A stretch of 58,286 nucleotides of DNA from Rhodospirillales bacterium (GTDB taxonomy: Bacteria > Pseudomonadota > Alphaproteobacteria > UBA828). Location of the stretch: NCBI GenBank assembly GCA_028818855.1, contig JAPPMY010000134.1, positions 2,038 to 60,323 of the forward strand, in the 5' to 3' direction. Shown piece after piece: positions 8,083 through 17,409 of the stretch; the stretch's first letter is position 1; every line of letters begins with the position of its first letter. The notes beneath the pieces were generated by a model. That model ran no database searches. It was given only the letters and a program-made list of their open reading frames with translations, and was not told the DNA's origin. The position numbers were made by a program, and so were the translations under genes.

Positions 8083-9173
8083 CCGCCGATCCCTTCGTCC
8101 TCTGGCTGGACGACGATGCGGCGCCGGGGAATCCGCTGCTTGGCGGAAAGTTCGCGAGCCTCGCCGAGATGACGGCGGAGGGGTTCTCCGTCCCGTCCGG
8201 ATTCGGGGTGACCACGGCCGCCTATCGTGCATTCATGGAGCACACCGGCCTCGAGGCGGACGCGTCGCGCGTGCGGGAGAAGGCCCGCGCCGCCGCTCTT
8301 GCGGACATTGGCGAGGACCGCGCGCGTCTCGTGGCGGCCATCGCAGCGTCACCGATGCCGGCGGCGCTGGAGGCGGCGATCCGGCAGGGCTACACCCTTC
8401 TGGAGAAGCGGATGCGCCAGGCCGGCGTGCCGGTCGCGGTTCGCTCCAGCGGCGAGGCCGAGGACCTCGCCGATGCAAGCTTTGCCGGCCAGTACGACAC
8501 CTACCTCTGGGTCGCCGGTGCCGACGCGGTGCTCCGGCACGTCAGGGCATGCTGGGCCGGCATGTTCGGCGATACGGCCCTCACCTACCGGCCGGGAAGC
8601 GCCGGCGCCCGGCCCGTGCACGCCGGCACGTGCGTCGGTATCCAGCAGATGGTGGCGGCCCGCGCCGCCGGCGTCATGTTCACCCTCGACCCGCTGAACG
8701 GCGATCGCTCGAAGATCGTCATGGAGGCCTGCTGGGGTCTCGGCGAGGGGGTGGTCAAGGGCGACGTCACCCCGAGCCGCTTCTCCATCGACAAGGTGAC
8801 GCTGGAGGTCGTCAAGCGGGACATCGTGCCTCAATCGCAGGAGTACCGCTTCGATCCCGTAACGGGCAGCGTCAAGCTGATGCCGATCGCGCCAGAGCGC
8901 GGGCATGCGGCCTGCATCGACGACGGCGAGGCGCTCGCCCTCGCCCGTCTCGCCAAGCAGATCGAGGCAGGACGCGGGGCGGCGCAGGACATCGAATGGG
9001 CGATCGGCGCGGACGGCGAAATCAGGGTCCTCCAGGTCCGGCCCGAAACGGTGTGGAGCCAGCGGGAGAGCGCGGGGCTCGTCTCCGAGAGCAGGACCGC
9101 CGTCGGGCACGTTCTCGCCCGGCTCTCGGGCGGCCGGGTGGCAGCGGTGGGCCCGGGACACCGAGATCCGTGA
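8079..9173 (+). CDS. PEP/pyruvate-binding ATP-grasp subunit (phenylphosphate-synthase beta-like)
   Basis: A 364-aa protein equal to the N-terminal nucleotide-binding half of PEP synthase/PPDK. It has GNPLLGGKFASLAEM near the start, VPVAVRSSGEAEDLADASFAGQYDTYL in the middle (Arg and Gly-rich phosphate contacts), and the typical C-terminal end IEWAI...RVLQVRPET. It overlaps the preceding His-domain gene by 4 bp (ATGA) and the following CoxM-like gene by 4 bp (GTGA). This implies translational coupling of kinase and molybdenum hydroxylase. Its role would be to bind ATP and phosphorylate the partner's histidine. No CBS-domain third subunit, as in phenylphosphate synthase, is present nearby. Confidence 0.86.
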   Translation: MTADPFVLWLDDDAAPGNPLLGGKFASLAEMTAEGFSVPSGFGVTTAAYRAFMEHTGLEADASRVREKARAAALADIGEDRARLVAAIAASPMPAALEAAIRQGYTLLEKRMRQAGVPVAVRSSGEAEDLADASFAGQYDTYLWVAGADAVLRHVRACWAGMFGDTALTYRPGSAGARPVHAGTCVGIQQMVAARAAGVMFTLDPLNGDRSKIVMEACWGLGEGVVKGDVTPSRFSIDKVTLEVVKRDIVPQSQEYRFDPVTGSVKLMPIAPERGHAACIDDGEALALARLAKQIEAGRGAAQDIEWAIGADGEIRVLQVRPETVWSQRESAGLVSESRTAVGHVLARLSGGRVAAVGPGHRDP

Positions 9174-10033
9174 AGAGCGCCGATTTCGCCTACCACCGTC
9201 CGGGCGATATCGCGGAGGCCGTGCGCTGCCTGCAGGAATACGACGGCGGCGCCCGTATTCTGGCCGGCGGCCAGAGCCTGGTGCCGATGATGAACATGCG
9301 GCTCTGGCGGCCCGAGGCGGTGATCGACATCAACGGGCTCAGCGACCTCGCGGAAGTGACGCTGCACGGCGACGAAACGCGCATCGGCGCGCTGGTCCGC
9401 TACACGGCCCTGGAGTTCTCGCCGGTCGTGGCGGAGCGGCTGCCGCTGCTCAAGGCGATGGTGGCCTGTGTCGGCGACCGCCAGGTGCGCAATCGCGGCA
9501 CCATCGGCGGCAGCCTGGTGCAGGGGGACCCGACGGGGGAGATGCCGCTGGGCTGCCTGGTCCTGGGCGCGACGGTCCGCGTCCTCGGGCCTTCCGGTTC
9601 GCGCATCATCGCGATGGCCGACCTCTACGAAGGGGCCTACGCGGCGACGCTCGCGCCCGACGAGCTGCTGACGGAGATTCGCGTTCCCCGCCATCCGCCG
9701 CACGCCGCCTTTCGCGAGTGCTGCCGCAGGCACAACGACTTCTGCGTGCTCTCGGTGGCGGCGACCGGGCACATTGCGGGCAACGGCCGATGGAGCGGGC
9801 TCCGCATCGGTCTCGGCGGGGTCAACGACACGCCGGTTCTCGCCGACGCCAGCATGGCGCTCCTGGAGGGAAGCCGCCTCGACGATGCGGATATCGCAGC
9901 GGCGGGCGAGGCCGCGCTCGGCGCCATCGACCCGCCGGACGACATCCGGGGCTCGGCCGAGTACCGCGCCCACCTCGTGCCGCTCTACGTCGCGCGGGTG
10001 CTGCGCGATCTGCGGGCTTCGGCGCCTGGCTGA
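9170..10033 (+). CDS. Molybdenum hydroxylase FAD-binding subunit (CoxM-like)
   Basis: The 287-aa medium subunit of a xanthine oxidase-family hydroxylase. FAD-binding motifs ILAGGQSLVPMMNMRL (near residue 30) and TIGGSLVQGDP (near residue 110) match CoxM/NdhF-type subunits. The chain lacks the extra 4Fe-4S loop of 4-hydroxybenzoyl-CoA reductase. It starts at GTG 9170, overlapping the previous stop (GTGA), with no alternative ATG before the conserved N-terminus. It passes electrons from the [2Fe-2S] subunit to an acceptor. Together with the next three genes it forms the full M-G-S-L set. Confidence 0.92.
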   Translation: MKSADFAYHRPGDIAEAVRCLQEYDGGARILAGGQSLVPMMNMRLWRPEAVIDINGLSDLAEVTLHGDETRIGALVRYTALEFSPVVAERLPLLKAMVACVGDRQVRNRGTIGGSLVQGDPTGEMPLGCLVLGATVRVLGPSGSRIIAMADLYEGAYAATLAPDELLTEIRVPRHPPHAAFRECCRRHNDFCVLSVAATGHIAGNGRWSGLRIGLGGVNDTPVLADASMALLEGSRLDDADIAAAGEAALGAIDPPDDIRGSAEYRAHLVPLYVARVLRDLRASAPG

Positions 10034-10060
10034 GAACGGCCGGGCGCGAGGGGCCGAGCG

Positions 10061-10567
10061 GTGAAGTATCGCCACGAGTTCAGCGTGCCGGAGAGCACGG
10101 CCACGGTCTGGCGCTTCTTGGAGAGGCCGCTGGACGTCGCGCGTTGCATGCCGGGCGTCGAGTCGGTTGAACCGCTGGAGGGCGAGGCCGACGGCTATTC
10201 CGTCCGCGCCACCCGAAAGCTCGGGCCGATGTCGACCACCTTCGAGGCCAAGGTCCGCATCACCGGCCGCGTTGCCGCCGAGCGGATCGAGTTCACCGCC
10301 ACGGGAAAGGCCGTGCGCGGCGCGGTCGGCAACTTCAGGGCGCGGAACGCCGTCACGCTCGTGGCGGAGGGCACCGCGACCCGCATCGCCGTGGAAGGCG
10401 AGGTGGCGCTCGCCGGCGTGCTCGGCTCCGTCGGCAGCGCGGTGATCAACAAGCAGGCCGAAAAGACGACCGCCGAGTTCGCCTGCAACCTGGAGCAGGC
10501 GCTCTCGGCCGCCGACCCGTCTCTCGCCGGGGCCGGACTCGAGGAGGCCGCCGGTGAGCGGGATTGA
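10061..10567 (+). CDS. CoxG-like SRPBCC protein
   Basis: A 168-aa SRPBCC/START-fold protein of the CoxG family, recognised by the opening FSVPESTATVWRFLERPLDVARCMPG and the acidic/aromatic strand pattern that follows. CoxG homologues accompany many molybdenum hydroxylases; in CO oxidisers CoxG anchors the enzyme to the membrane, and other members may help assembly or quinone access. It starts at GTG 10061, and its end overlaps the CoxS-like gene by 14 bp. The C-terminal tail (about 25 residues) is low-complexity and Ala/Glu-rich. The role in membrane recruitment is inferred from the family. Confidence 0.88.
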   Translation: MKYRHEFSVPESTATVWRFLERPLDVARCMPGVESVEPLEGEADGYSVRATRKLGPMSTTFEAKVRITGRVAAERIEFTATGKAVRGAVGNFRARNAVTLVAEGTATRIAVEGEVALAGVLGSVGSAVINKQAEKTTAEFACNLEQALSAADPSLAGAGLEEAAGERD

Positions 10568-11063
10568 GCGCACGATCGGCTTCCGGCTGAACGGGGAGCC
10601 GGTGTCGGCCGCAGCGCCCGTCCGCATGCACGCGGCGGATTTCCTGCGCCACCGCCTGGGCTGGACCGACACGCACGTCGGTTGCGAGCAGGGCGTCTGC
10701 GGCATGTGCACCGTTCTCGTGGACGGCGCTGCGATCAAGTCCTGCCTCATGCTCGCCGTGCAGCTCGACGGCACGGCGGTGACGACGGTCGAATCCCTGG
10801 CCGACGGCGACCGCCTGCACGCGGCACAAGCCGCCTTCAAGCGGCACCACGCGCTGCAGTGCGGCTACTGCACGCCGGGCTTCCTGATGCTGGCGGTAAG
10901 CCTCAAGGCAAGCGGGCGCACGCTTTCGCGCGCCGAGATCCGCGAAGAGCTTGCCGGCGTCCTCTGCCGCTGCACCGGTTACGAGACCATCCTCTGCGCG
11001 GTGGAGGACTATCTGGAAGCGGGCCACGCCCCGGAGCCGCCAGCCGACGAGGCATCCCGGTGA
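10554..11063 (+). CDS. Molybdenum hydroxylase [2Fe-2S] subunit (CoxS-like)
   Basis: A 169-aa small subunit with two [2Fe-2S] clusters. The plant-type ferredoxin cluster is ligated by GCEQGVCGMC...SC (C-x4-C-x2-C pattern). The second, all-alpha cluster is given by QCGYCTPGF and CRCTGYE. It relays electrons from the molybdenum site to the FAD subunit. It starts at GTG 10554, inside the end of the CoxG-like gene, and overlaps the large-subunit gene by 4 bp. Length and motif spacing are normal for the family. Confidence 0.94.
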   Translation: MSGIERTIGFRLNGEPVSAAAPVRMHAADFLRHRLGWTDTHVGCEQGVCGMCTVLVDGAAIKSCLMLAVQLDGTAVTTVESLADGDRLHAAQAAFKRHHALQCGYCTPGFLMLAVSLKASGRTLSRAEIREELAGVLCRCTGYETILCAVEDYLEAGHAPEPPADEASR

Positions 11064-13441
11064 GCGCGCAGCGCCGGAGCCTCATCGGCGCGTCGCTTCC
11101 CCGCAAGGAGGACGACCGCCTCCTGCGCGGTGACGGCCTCTTCACCGACGATGTGCAAATGGCCCACCAGCTCGAGATGGCGGTGGGCCGTTGCCCCTTC
11201 CCCCGCGCCGCGATCGGCGCGATCGACGTCGGCGAGGCCCGCGCCCTCCCCGGCGTCCGGCACGTCCTGACGGGCGCCGACGTGCGGGCCGCGAGCGAGC
11301 CGCTGACAGTGCTGAGGCCCGTGCCCGGCGCGCCGACGCTGCCTTACTACGCGCTCGCGGGCGCAGAGGCGATCCACGAAGGCCAGCCGGTGGTGAGCGT
11401 GGCCGCGACCAGCCGCGCCATCGCTGAGGACGCGCTGGAGCTTGTCGATATCGACTACGAGCCGCTGCCGCACGTGACGGACACCCTGGGCGCCCTTGCC
11501 GACGATGCGCCCGTCCTCCATCCCGAAACGCTCGCGACGAACCTGCTGACCAGCAACGTGGACCGCGCGGGCGATCCGGAGGTCCGGCTGGCCGCGGCCG
11601 ATGTCGTCGTCGAGGGGCGCTTCCGCGTGAACCGCGTGAGCGCGCTCCCCATGGAGCCGCGCGGCATCGTCGCCCGCTGGCGCGCAGGCGCGCGCATGCT
11701 GGAGGTCCACGCCTCCACCCAGACGCCGCACCTGATCCGACAGCAGCTGGCGGAGTGCCTGCCTCTCGACGAAGGGAGCATTCGCGTCATCGCCTCCGAT
11801 GTCGGCGGCGGCTTCGGCATGAAGCTCGGCCTCTACCCGGAAGACGTGCTGGCGGTGCTGCACGCGATGGCGCTCCGGCGGCCGGTCAAGTGGATCGAGG
11901 ACCGCCTGGAGTTCTTCCGCGCCAGCACCCACGCGCGCGAGGCCGTCTACGATATCCGCATCGGCGCGGAGGCCGATGGCCGTATCGTCGCGATCGCCAA
12001 CCAGTACACCACGGACCTCGGCGCCTGGAACTCGACCTTCGGCTCGGCCCAGCTCTCCAGCGTCGTCTTCACCGGCCCCTACAAGGTGGCCGATGCCGCG
12101 GTCGAGCGCCGCGTCGCGCTCACCAACAAGACGCCCATCGGCGCCTATCGCGGCTACGGCCAGCCGGAGGTCAACTTCGCCCTGGAGGTCCTGATCGACC
12201 GGCTGGCGCGCCGCCTGAAGATCGACCCGCTGGCGCTCCGGCGGCGGAACATGCTGCGGCCGGAAGACCTGCCCTGGACCACGCCGAGCCGGGCCGTCTA
12301 CGACAGCGGCGACTATCTGAAGACGCTCGAGATGGCCGCAGACGCCGTCAATTACGCCGGACACCTCGCCGGAGGCCGGGAAGGCCGTGACGACGAGCGG
12401 CTGACGGGCATCGGCTTCGCCTCCTTCGTCGAGCGCACGGGCTACGCCAGCGCGCGCTTTCTCGCGGGGCGCGGCTCGCGCTTCGGCGCCCACGAGAGCG
12501 TCACCTTGCGGGCCAACCGCTCGGGCGGGGTCGACCTCTACACCGGTGTCTCGACCTTCGGCCAGGGCAGCGAGACGGCCTTCGCCCAGATTTGCGCCGA
12601 GGTCCTCGGTATCGACTACGACGCGATCCACGTCCATGCCGGCGACAGCGGCGCATCGCCGCTCAACACCGGCGCCTTCGCCTCGCGCACGCTGATCGCC
12701 GCCGCCGGCGCCATTCGCGAGGCTGCGGACGCGCTTCGCGGAAAGACGCTCCGCATTGCCGCCATGGTGCTGCAATCGACGCCGGCGGCGCTGGAGGTGA
12801 GCGGCCGCATCGTGCGCGTGGCGGACGAGCCCGGGCGCGCCGTGCCTCTGGCGGACATATTCTCCCGTGCGATCATCGGGCAGGGAATTCCGGAGAGCGA
12901 AGAGCCGGGTCTCGAGGCGACCGTGCATTTCGAGCCATCGCACGCGGCGTTCTCGTTCGGCACCGCCGCCGCCGTCGTCTCGGTCGATCCCGAGAGCGGC
13001 GCGTTCGACGTGGAGCGCTTCGTCATGGCGCACGACTGCGGCGTCGCCGTCAATCCGCCCCTGGTCGACGGCCAGGTGCGGGGCGGCCTGGTGCAGGGGC
13101 TGGGCGCCGCGCTGGCGGAGGAGCTTCGTTACGAGGACGGCACGGGCCAGCTCGTGAGCGGCAGCATGCTGGATTACTTCGCGCCCACCATCATGGATGT
13201 CCCGCCCATCGACCTGCTGCACACCGAGGTCCCCTCCCCTGTCACGACCTTCGGCGTCCGCGGCGTGGGCGAGGTCGGCACGATCCCGCCGGCCGCGGCG
13301 GTCGCCAACGCCGTCTGCGACGCGCTCTCCGACTATCGCGTGGAAATCTCCGCCCTGCCGCTCACGCCGGAGCGTGTGTGGCAGGCGCTGTCGGCGGCGA
13401 AGGATACGGGCGTTGGACGAGGGCCACGACGAGGACGCTGA
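11060..13441 (+). CDS. Molybdenum hydroxylase large subunit (molybdopterin-binding, CoxL-like fold)
   Basis: A 793-aa catalytic subunit of the xanthine oxidase/aldehyde oxidase family. It opens with IGASLPRKEDDRLLRG, typical of CoxL-type large subunits. It also has VGGGFGMK and GAYRGYGQPE cofactor loops and the C-terminal catalytic-glutamate motif GVRGVGEVGTIPP. The active-site loop reads AYRGYG, not the Cys-containing AYRCSFR of form I CO dehydrogenase, so CO is not the substrate. Hydroxylation of an aromatic heterocycle, purine-like compound or aldehyde is more plausible. The start is GTG 11060, overlapping the small-subunit stop (GTGA). Confidence 0.93.
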   Translation: MSAQRRSLIGASLPRKEDDRLLRGDGLFTDDVQMAHQLEMAVGRCPFPRAAIGAIDVGEARALPGVRHVLTGADVRAASEPLTVLRPVPGAPTLPYYALAGAEAIHEGQPVVSVAATSRAIAEDALELVDIDYEPLPHVTDTLGALADDAPVLHPETLATNLLTSNVDRAGDPEVRLAAADVVVEGRFRVNRVSALPMEPRGIVARWRAGARMLEVHASTQTPHLIRQQLAECLPLDEGSIRVIASDVGGGFGMKLGLYPEDVLAVLHAMALRRPVKWIEDRLEFFRASTHAREAVYDIRIGAEADGRIVAIANQYTTDLGAWNSTFGSAQLSSVVFTGPYKVADAAVERRVALTNKTPIGAYRGYGQPEVNFALEVLIDRLARRLKIDPLALRRRNMLRPEDLPWTTPSRAVYDSGDYLKTLEMAADAVNYAGHLAGGREGRDDERLTGIGFASFVERTGYASARFLAGRGSRFGAHESVTLRANRSGGVDLYTGVSTFGQGSETAFAQICAEVLGIDYDAIHVHAGDSGASPLNTGAFASRTLIAAAGAIREAADALRGKTLRIAAMVLQSTPAALEVSGRIVRVADEPGRAVPLADIFSRAIIGQGIPESEEPGLEATVHFEPSHAAFSFGTAAAVVSVDPESGAFDVERFVMAHDCGVAVNPPLVDGQVRGGLVQGLGAALAEELRYEDGTGQLVSGSMLDYFAPTIMDVPPIDLLHTEVPSPVTTFGVRGVGEVGTIPPAAAVANAVCDALSDYRVEISALPLTPERVWQALSAAKDTGVGRGPRRGR

Positions 13442-13442
13442 C

Positions 13443-14120
13443 ATGGACTACCCCGCCCGCGGCCGCTACGCGAACGCCGCCCTCTCGCCGCTGGAAGACG
13501 ACGCCATGCAGTGGCTGGACGGCTTCTACCAGCTGGAGCACCTGATCGCGACGCGGATGTGGGCCGTCAAGATCTGCCCCGAGGCCTCGCCCGAACTGAA
13601 GTTCGCAGCGCTCACGCACGATGCCGAGCGCTTCTTCCCCGGCGGCCCCTCCAGCACGCCAGCCAACGGCTTCGACGATCCCGACTACCTCTTCGCGCAC
13701 TCCACCCGCTCGGCGAACATCGTCGAGGAGTGGCTCCGCAACCGCTCGCCGGCGCCGGACGACGCCTTCATCCGGCGCGTGCGCCGGCTGATCCTTCGGC
13801 ACGAGATCGGCGGCGGGTGGGAGGCCGACTTCGTCCAGGCTGCGGACTCGCTCTCCTTTCTGGAAACGCTGGACTGGATCACCGTCGACTGGGTGCGGGA
13901 CGGCCGCTACACCATCGCCCAGGCGCGGGAGAAGCTGGACTTCACCGTCGAGCGCATCCGGCCCTCCGTCGCCGTCGCCGCGGCATTGCCCCTCTACGAG
14001 AGCGCCGTGCGCGCCCTGGATGCCGCCGCCGACTGCACGATGGACCTGAAGCGGCGGCGCGCGCTGGCGAGCAGCCGATCGTTCCTGTTCGGGCTGCCGG
14101 CCGCCCCGAAGGCGGGGTGA
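13443..14120 (+). CDS. HD-like domain protein of unknown role
   Basis: A 225-aa protein starting one base after the large-subunit stop. It has a probable HD-type metal motif (ALTHDAERFF, H59-D60), a further histidine in LILRHEIGGG, and AADSLSFLE, which resembles the distal Asp-containing helix of HD or DUF4202-like proteins. No signal peptide or membrane segment is visible. Tight linkage to the molybdenum hydroxylase suggests it processes a substrate, phosphate ester or cofactor in the same pathway. HD proteins often hydrolyse phosphomonoesters, which would fit the kinase pair upstream, but this is speculation. Confidence 0.7.
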   Translation: MDYPARGRYANAALSPLEDDAMQWLDGFYQLEHLIATRMWAVKICPEASPELKFAALTHDAERFFPGGPSSTPANGFDDPDYLFAHSTRSANIVEEWLRNRSPAPDDAFIRRVRRLILRHEIGGGWEADFVQAADSLSFLETLDWITVDWVRDGRYTIAQAREKLDFTVERIRPSVAVAAALPLYESAVRALDAAADCTMDLKRRRALASSRSFLFGLPAAPKAG

Positions 14121-14245
14121 AGACGCCCGAACGGCCGAAGCACTTAGCGAGCCGGCCCAACGCCTGAGCGGGCGCGGTCGTTTCGGCCATTGTCCTCCGC
14201 CGGATTTCCTGTTCGTCTAACGCAAAAGACAATGGGGAGGAGAAC

Positions 14246-15682
14246 ATGGCGTCGGACGATCTTTGCTACACCACCGCGACCGAGGCGCTGGCGAAGTTCA
14301 CGTCGGGCGACCTCTCGCCGGTGGATCTCATGGCTGCCGTGATCGCGCGCTCCGAGGCGGTCAATCCTGCAGTCAACGCCTACACCTACACCTTCTACGA
14401 GCGCGCGCTGGAGCAGGCGAAGCAGGCCGAGGCGCTCTACGCGTCGGGCGCCGAGACGCGCCCGCTGGAAGGCATCCCCATCGTCATCAAGGATTTCCAC
14501 CCGGTCGAGGGCGAGATCACGACCTTCGGCTCGCGCATGTTCGAGAACCACGTGCCGGAGCACTCGGCGCCGACCGTGGCGCGGCTGCTCGAGGCCGGCG
14601 CGATCATGCACGCGCGCACCACCACGCCGGAGATGGCCCACGCGCCGCACTGCCGCAGCGACCTCTGGGGCAACACGCGCAACCCGTGGAACCTGGACTA
14701 TGGCCCCGGCGGCTCCTCGGGCGGCGCCGCGGCGGCGGTGGCAGCCGGCATGACGACGCTCGCCGACGGCACCGACGGCGGCGGATCGATCCGCATGCCG
14801 GCGGCCTGCTGCGGCCACTTCGGCTACAAGCCGCCCTTCGGCCGCAACCCCATCGACCGCGCGTACCCGCGCGAGTCGCTTCTGCACTACGGGCCCATGA
14901 CGCGGAGCGTCGCCGACGGCGCGCTGATGCAGAACGCGATGGCAGGCCCGCACGCGGACGACATCTGCTCGCTCAGGCCGAAGCTCGAGATCCCGGACAC
15001 GCTCGAGCCCATCCGGGGCTGGAAGGTCGCCTTCTCCATGGACCTCGGCTACTACGAGATCGACGAGGAGGTGCAGGCGAACACCCGCGAGGCCCTGGAG
15101 GCGTTCAGGGGCCTCGGCTGCACAGTCGAGGAGGTGGACCTCGGCTGGGACCTCTCCGTGCTCGACGCCTGGACCACCCACTGGGAGGGCCTCTTCTGGG
15201 CCGCCGCCGGCCACCACTATCCCCGCTGGAAGTACGAGATGGAGGGCTTCGTGCGCCGGCTGCTGGAGCGCGGCTCCCAGCACAGCCTGAGCCGCTTCTA
15301 CCAGTGCAACGAGGTGCGCGGCCGGATGTACGAGACGCTGGCGCCGATCCTCGACGCCTACGACATCCTCGTCTGCCCGACCAACGCGATACCCGCGCTG
15401 CCGGCAGACCACGACATCGAGAACACGGACCTCCGCATCAACGGCAAGACACTGAGCGTCGCCAACTGGCCGGGCGACATCTACGTGCAGTGGCAGCTCT
15501 GCTACCCGTTCAACCTGGTGCCGGAGTGCCCCATCGCCGCGGTGCCGAGCGGCTATGCGTCGTCCGGCGTGCCGACGGGCATCCAGATCGTGGGCCGCAC
15601 CTATGACGACGTACGCGTGTTCCGCGCCGCCGCCGACTACGAGCGCGCGCGGCCCTGGGACCAGCGCCGCCCGCCGCTCTGA
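14246..15682 (+). CDS. Amidase (amidase-signature family)
   Basis: A 478-aa serine hydrolase of the amidase-signature family. The Ser-cisSer-Lys triad is recognisable: Lys in IVIKDFHP, the Gly/Ser-rich [16 protein letters not shown], and the nucleophile loop [27 protein letters not shown] ribosome-binding site precedes ATG 14246. A 125-bp gap separates it from the HD-like gene, so it may have its own promoter, while only 40 bp separate it from the flavoprotein gene. It probably releases ammonia or an amine from an amide intermediate. It is not GatA: no GatB/GatC is nearby. Confidence 0.9.
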   Translation: MASDDLCYTTATEALAKFTSGDLSPVDLMAAVIARSEAVNPAVNAYTYTFYERALEQAKQAEALYASGAETRPLEGIPIVIKDFHPVEGEITTFGSRMFENHVPEHSAPTVARLLEAGAIMHARTTTPEMAHAPHCRSDLWGNTRNPWNLDYGPGGSSGGAAAAVAAGMTTLADGTDGGGSIRMPAACCGHFGYKPPFGRNPIDRAYPRESLLHYGPMTRSVADGALMQNAMAGPHADDICSLRPKLEIPDTLEPIRGWKVAFSMDLGYYEIDEEVQANTREALEAFRGLGCTVEEVDLGWDLSVLDAWTTHWEGLFWAAAGHHYPRWKYEMEGFVRRLLERGSQHSLSRFYQCNEVRGRMYETLAPILDAYDILVCPTNAIPALPADHDIENTDLRINGKTLSVANWPGDIYVQWQLCYPFNLVPECPIAAVPSGYASSGVPTGIQIVGRTYDDVRVFRAAADYERARPWDQRRPPL

Positions 15683-15722
15683 CCGGCCGCGGGCGGCCGG
15701 GCGGGAGGCTCGGCGAGGAACG

Positions 15723-17408
15723 ATGAGCGAAGCGCCCGTCCATATCTACGCCGACGTGCTCGTGATCGGGGCGGGCGGGGCCGGCATGTATGCGGCCCTC
15801 GCCGCGGCCGAGGCGGGCGCGGACCGCATCGTCCTTGCCGACCGCAACATGGTGGGACGCGGCGGCGCCACGGTGATGGCGCAGATGACCGTCGCCGCCG
15901 CCCTCGGCGAGGCCGAGCCGGACAGCGTGGACGACCACCTGGAGGATACGCTGGAGGCGGGCCGGGAGTTGTGCGATCCGGCGCTCGCCGCGCTTCTCTG
16001 CGAGGAGGGGCCGGCGCGGATCCGCGAGATGGACTCCTGGAAGGTCGGCTGGGCGCGGGAAGACGGGCACATCGCGCAGGTCACCGCCCCCGGCCACAAG
16101 CGCCGGCGCTGCTGCTATGTGGACATCCTCAACACCGGCCCGGCCGTCGCCGCGACGCTGCGCCGCCGAATCGCGCGCGTGGACGCGATCAGGCGCGTCT
16201 CCGGCCTAGTGGTGACCGACCCGGTGCTGGCGGACGGGCGGCTCGCGGGCGCGGTCGGCTTCGATATCGAGACCGGCCGTGCCGTCACGGTGGCGGCGCG
16301 GGCGACGGTGCTCGCGACCGGCGGCCTCACGGGCCTCTACGCGCGCTCCAGCGCGTCGGCCAACATGGCGGGCGAGGGGCACGCCTTCGCGCTCGCCGCC
16401 GGTGCGGCGCTGATCGACATGGAGTTCGTGCAGTTCTTCCCCATCGGCCATCTCTTTCCGCGCCTCGTCGGCATGGACCCGATCATGTGGGACCCGTTCC
16501 GCTACAAGCTGGGCGGGCGGCTGCTCAACGGGGAGATGGAGGAGTTCCTGCCGCGCTACGGCGGCACGGACGCAGGCCGCTACACGGCGACGCGCGACCT
16601 CGCCACCCACGCGATCTGGCACGAGGCGCGGGCGGGGCGGGGCTCGCCTCACGGCGGCGCCTGGCTTTCGTTCACCCATGTCAGCGAGGCCGCGTTGCGC
16701 GACGCCTTCGGCCCGGTGATCGACCGCCTGCACGCGAACGGCATCGACCTGACGGAAGCGCCGGTGGAGGTCGCGCCCATCGCGCACTACCACATGGGTG
16801 GCATCGCGGTCGACGCGGGGCTGGCGACGCGCGTGCCGGGGCTCTTTGCGGCCGGCGAGGCCGTGGGCGGCGCCAATGGCGCCAACCGGCTCTCGGGCAA
16901 CGCCATCACGGAAGCCCTGGTGTTCGGCCACGGGGCGGGGCGGAACGCCGCAGCAGAGGCCCTACGCACGGCCGGTGCGTGGGCTCCGAGCGCCGCGCAA
17001 CCTGCGTTGGACACGCTGGCGGAGCGGAGAGAAGCCCGAGGCGAAGGGTTATCCACGCTCGCGCTCTCGCGCGAGCTGGGCCGGCTCATGTGGGAGCAGG
17101 TCGGGCCGTTGCGAGACGCAGCGGGGCTCGCGGGGGCGGTGGCGCGCATTCGCGGCATGCGGGACGAACTTCCCGATCTCTCGGTCCCCGCGTGCGGCGC
17201 GTACGACACCGGGCTCGCCGACTGGTACGGCCTGCGTGCGGGGCTCGAGGTGGCGGAGGCGATCGCTGCCACCGCCGCCCGGCGGCAGGAGAGCCGGGGC
17301 GCCCATCAGCGCGAGGATTTTGCTGAGATCGACCCCGGATTTGCCCGGAGTCAGATCGTGACCCGCGCGGGCGGCGACCTCGCGCCAGCCTTCGGGGCGG
17401 CGGCTTGA
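15723..17408 (+). CDS. FrdA/SdhA-like FAD-dependent oxidoreductase
   Basis: A 561-aa flavoprotein of the fumarate reductase/succinate dehydrogenase/aspartate oxidase superfamily. The N-terminal dinucleotide fold is VLVIGAGGAGMYAALAAAEAG. The capping and FAD region includes HYHMGGIAVDAG and GLFAAGEAVGGANGANRLSGNA, which are highly typical. The SdhA-type C-terminal helical domain is present. Active-site residues for dicarboxylates are not clearly conserved, so a different substrate is likely. ATG 15723 is used; the frame is open further upstream inside the amidase gene. The next gene, one base downstream, encodes its likely iron-sulfur partner. Confidence 0.88.
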   Translation: MSEAPVHIYADVLVIGAGGAGMYAALAAAEAGADRIVLADRNMVGRGGATVMAQMTVAAALGEAEPDSVDDHLEDTLEAGRELCDPALAALLCEEGPARIREMDSWKVGWAREDGHIAQVTAPGHKRRRCCYVDILNTGPAVAATLRRRIARVDAIRRVSGLVVTDPVLADGRLAGAVGFDIETGRAVTVAARATVLATGGLTGLYARSSASANMAGEGHAFALAAGAALIDMEFVQFFPIGHLFPRLVGMDPIMWDPFRYKLGGRLLNGEMEEFLPRYGGTDAGRYTATRDLATHAIWHEARAGRGSPHGGAWLSFTHVSEAALRDAFGPVIDRLHANGIDLTEAPVEVAPIAHYHMGGIAVDAGLATRVPGLFAAGEAVGGANGANRLSGNAITEALVFGHGAGRNAAAEALRTAGAWAPSAAQPALDTLAERREARGEGLSTLALSRELGRLMWEQVGPLRDAAGLAGAVARIRGMRDELPDLSVPACGAYDTGLADWYGLRAGLEVAEAIAATAARRQESRGAHQREDFAEIDPGFARSQIVTRAGGDLAPAFGAAA

Positions 17409-17409
17409 G

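Noticed and set aside
11060-13441. Possible form I CO dehydrogenase
   Set aside because: The active-site loop reads AYRGYG and lacks the cysteine of AYRCSFR, so the Cox-like genes indicate only the broader hydroxylase family.
11009-13444. An 811-codon leftward frame opposite the molybdenum hydroxylase large subunit
   Set aside because: Antisense shadow; the rightward frame carries molybdopterin-binding motifs and overlaps properly with its neighbours.
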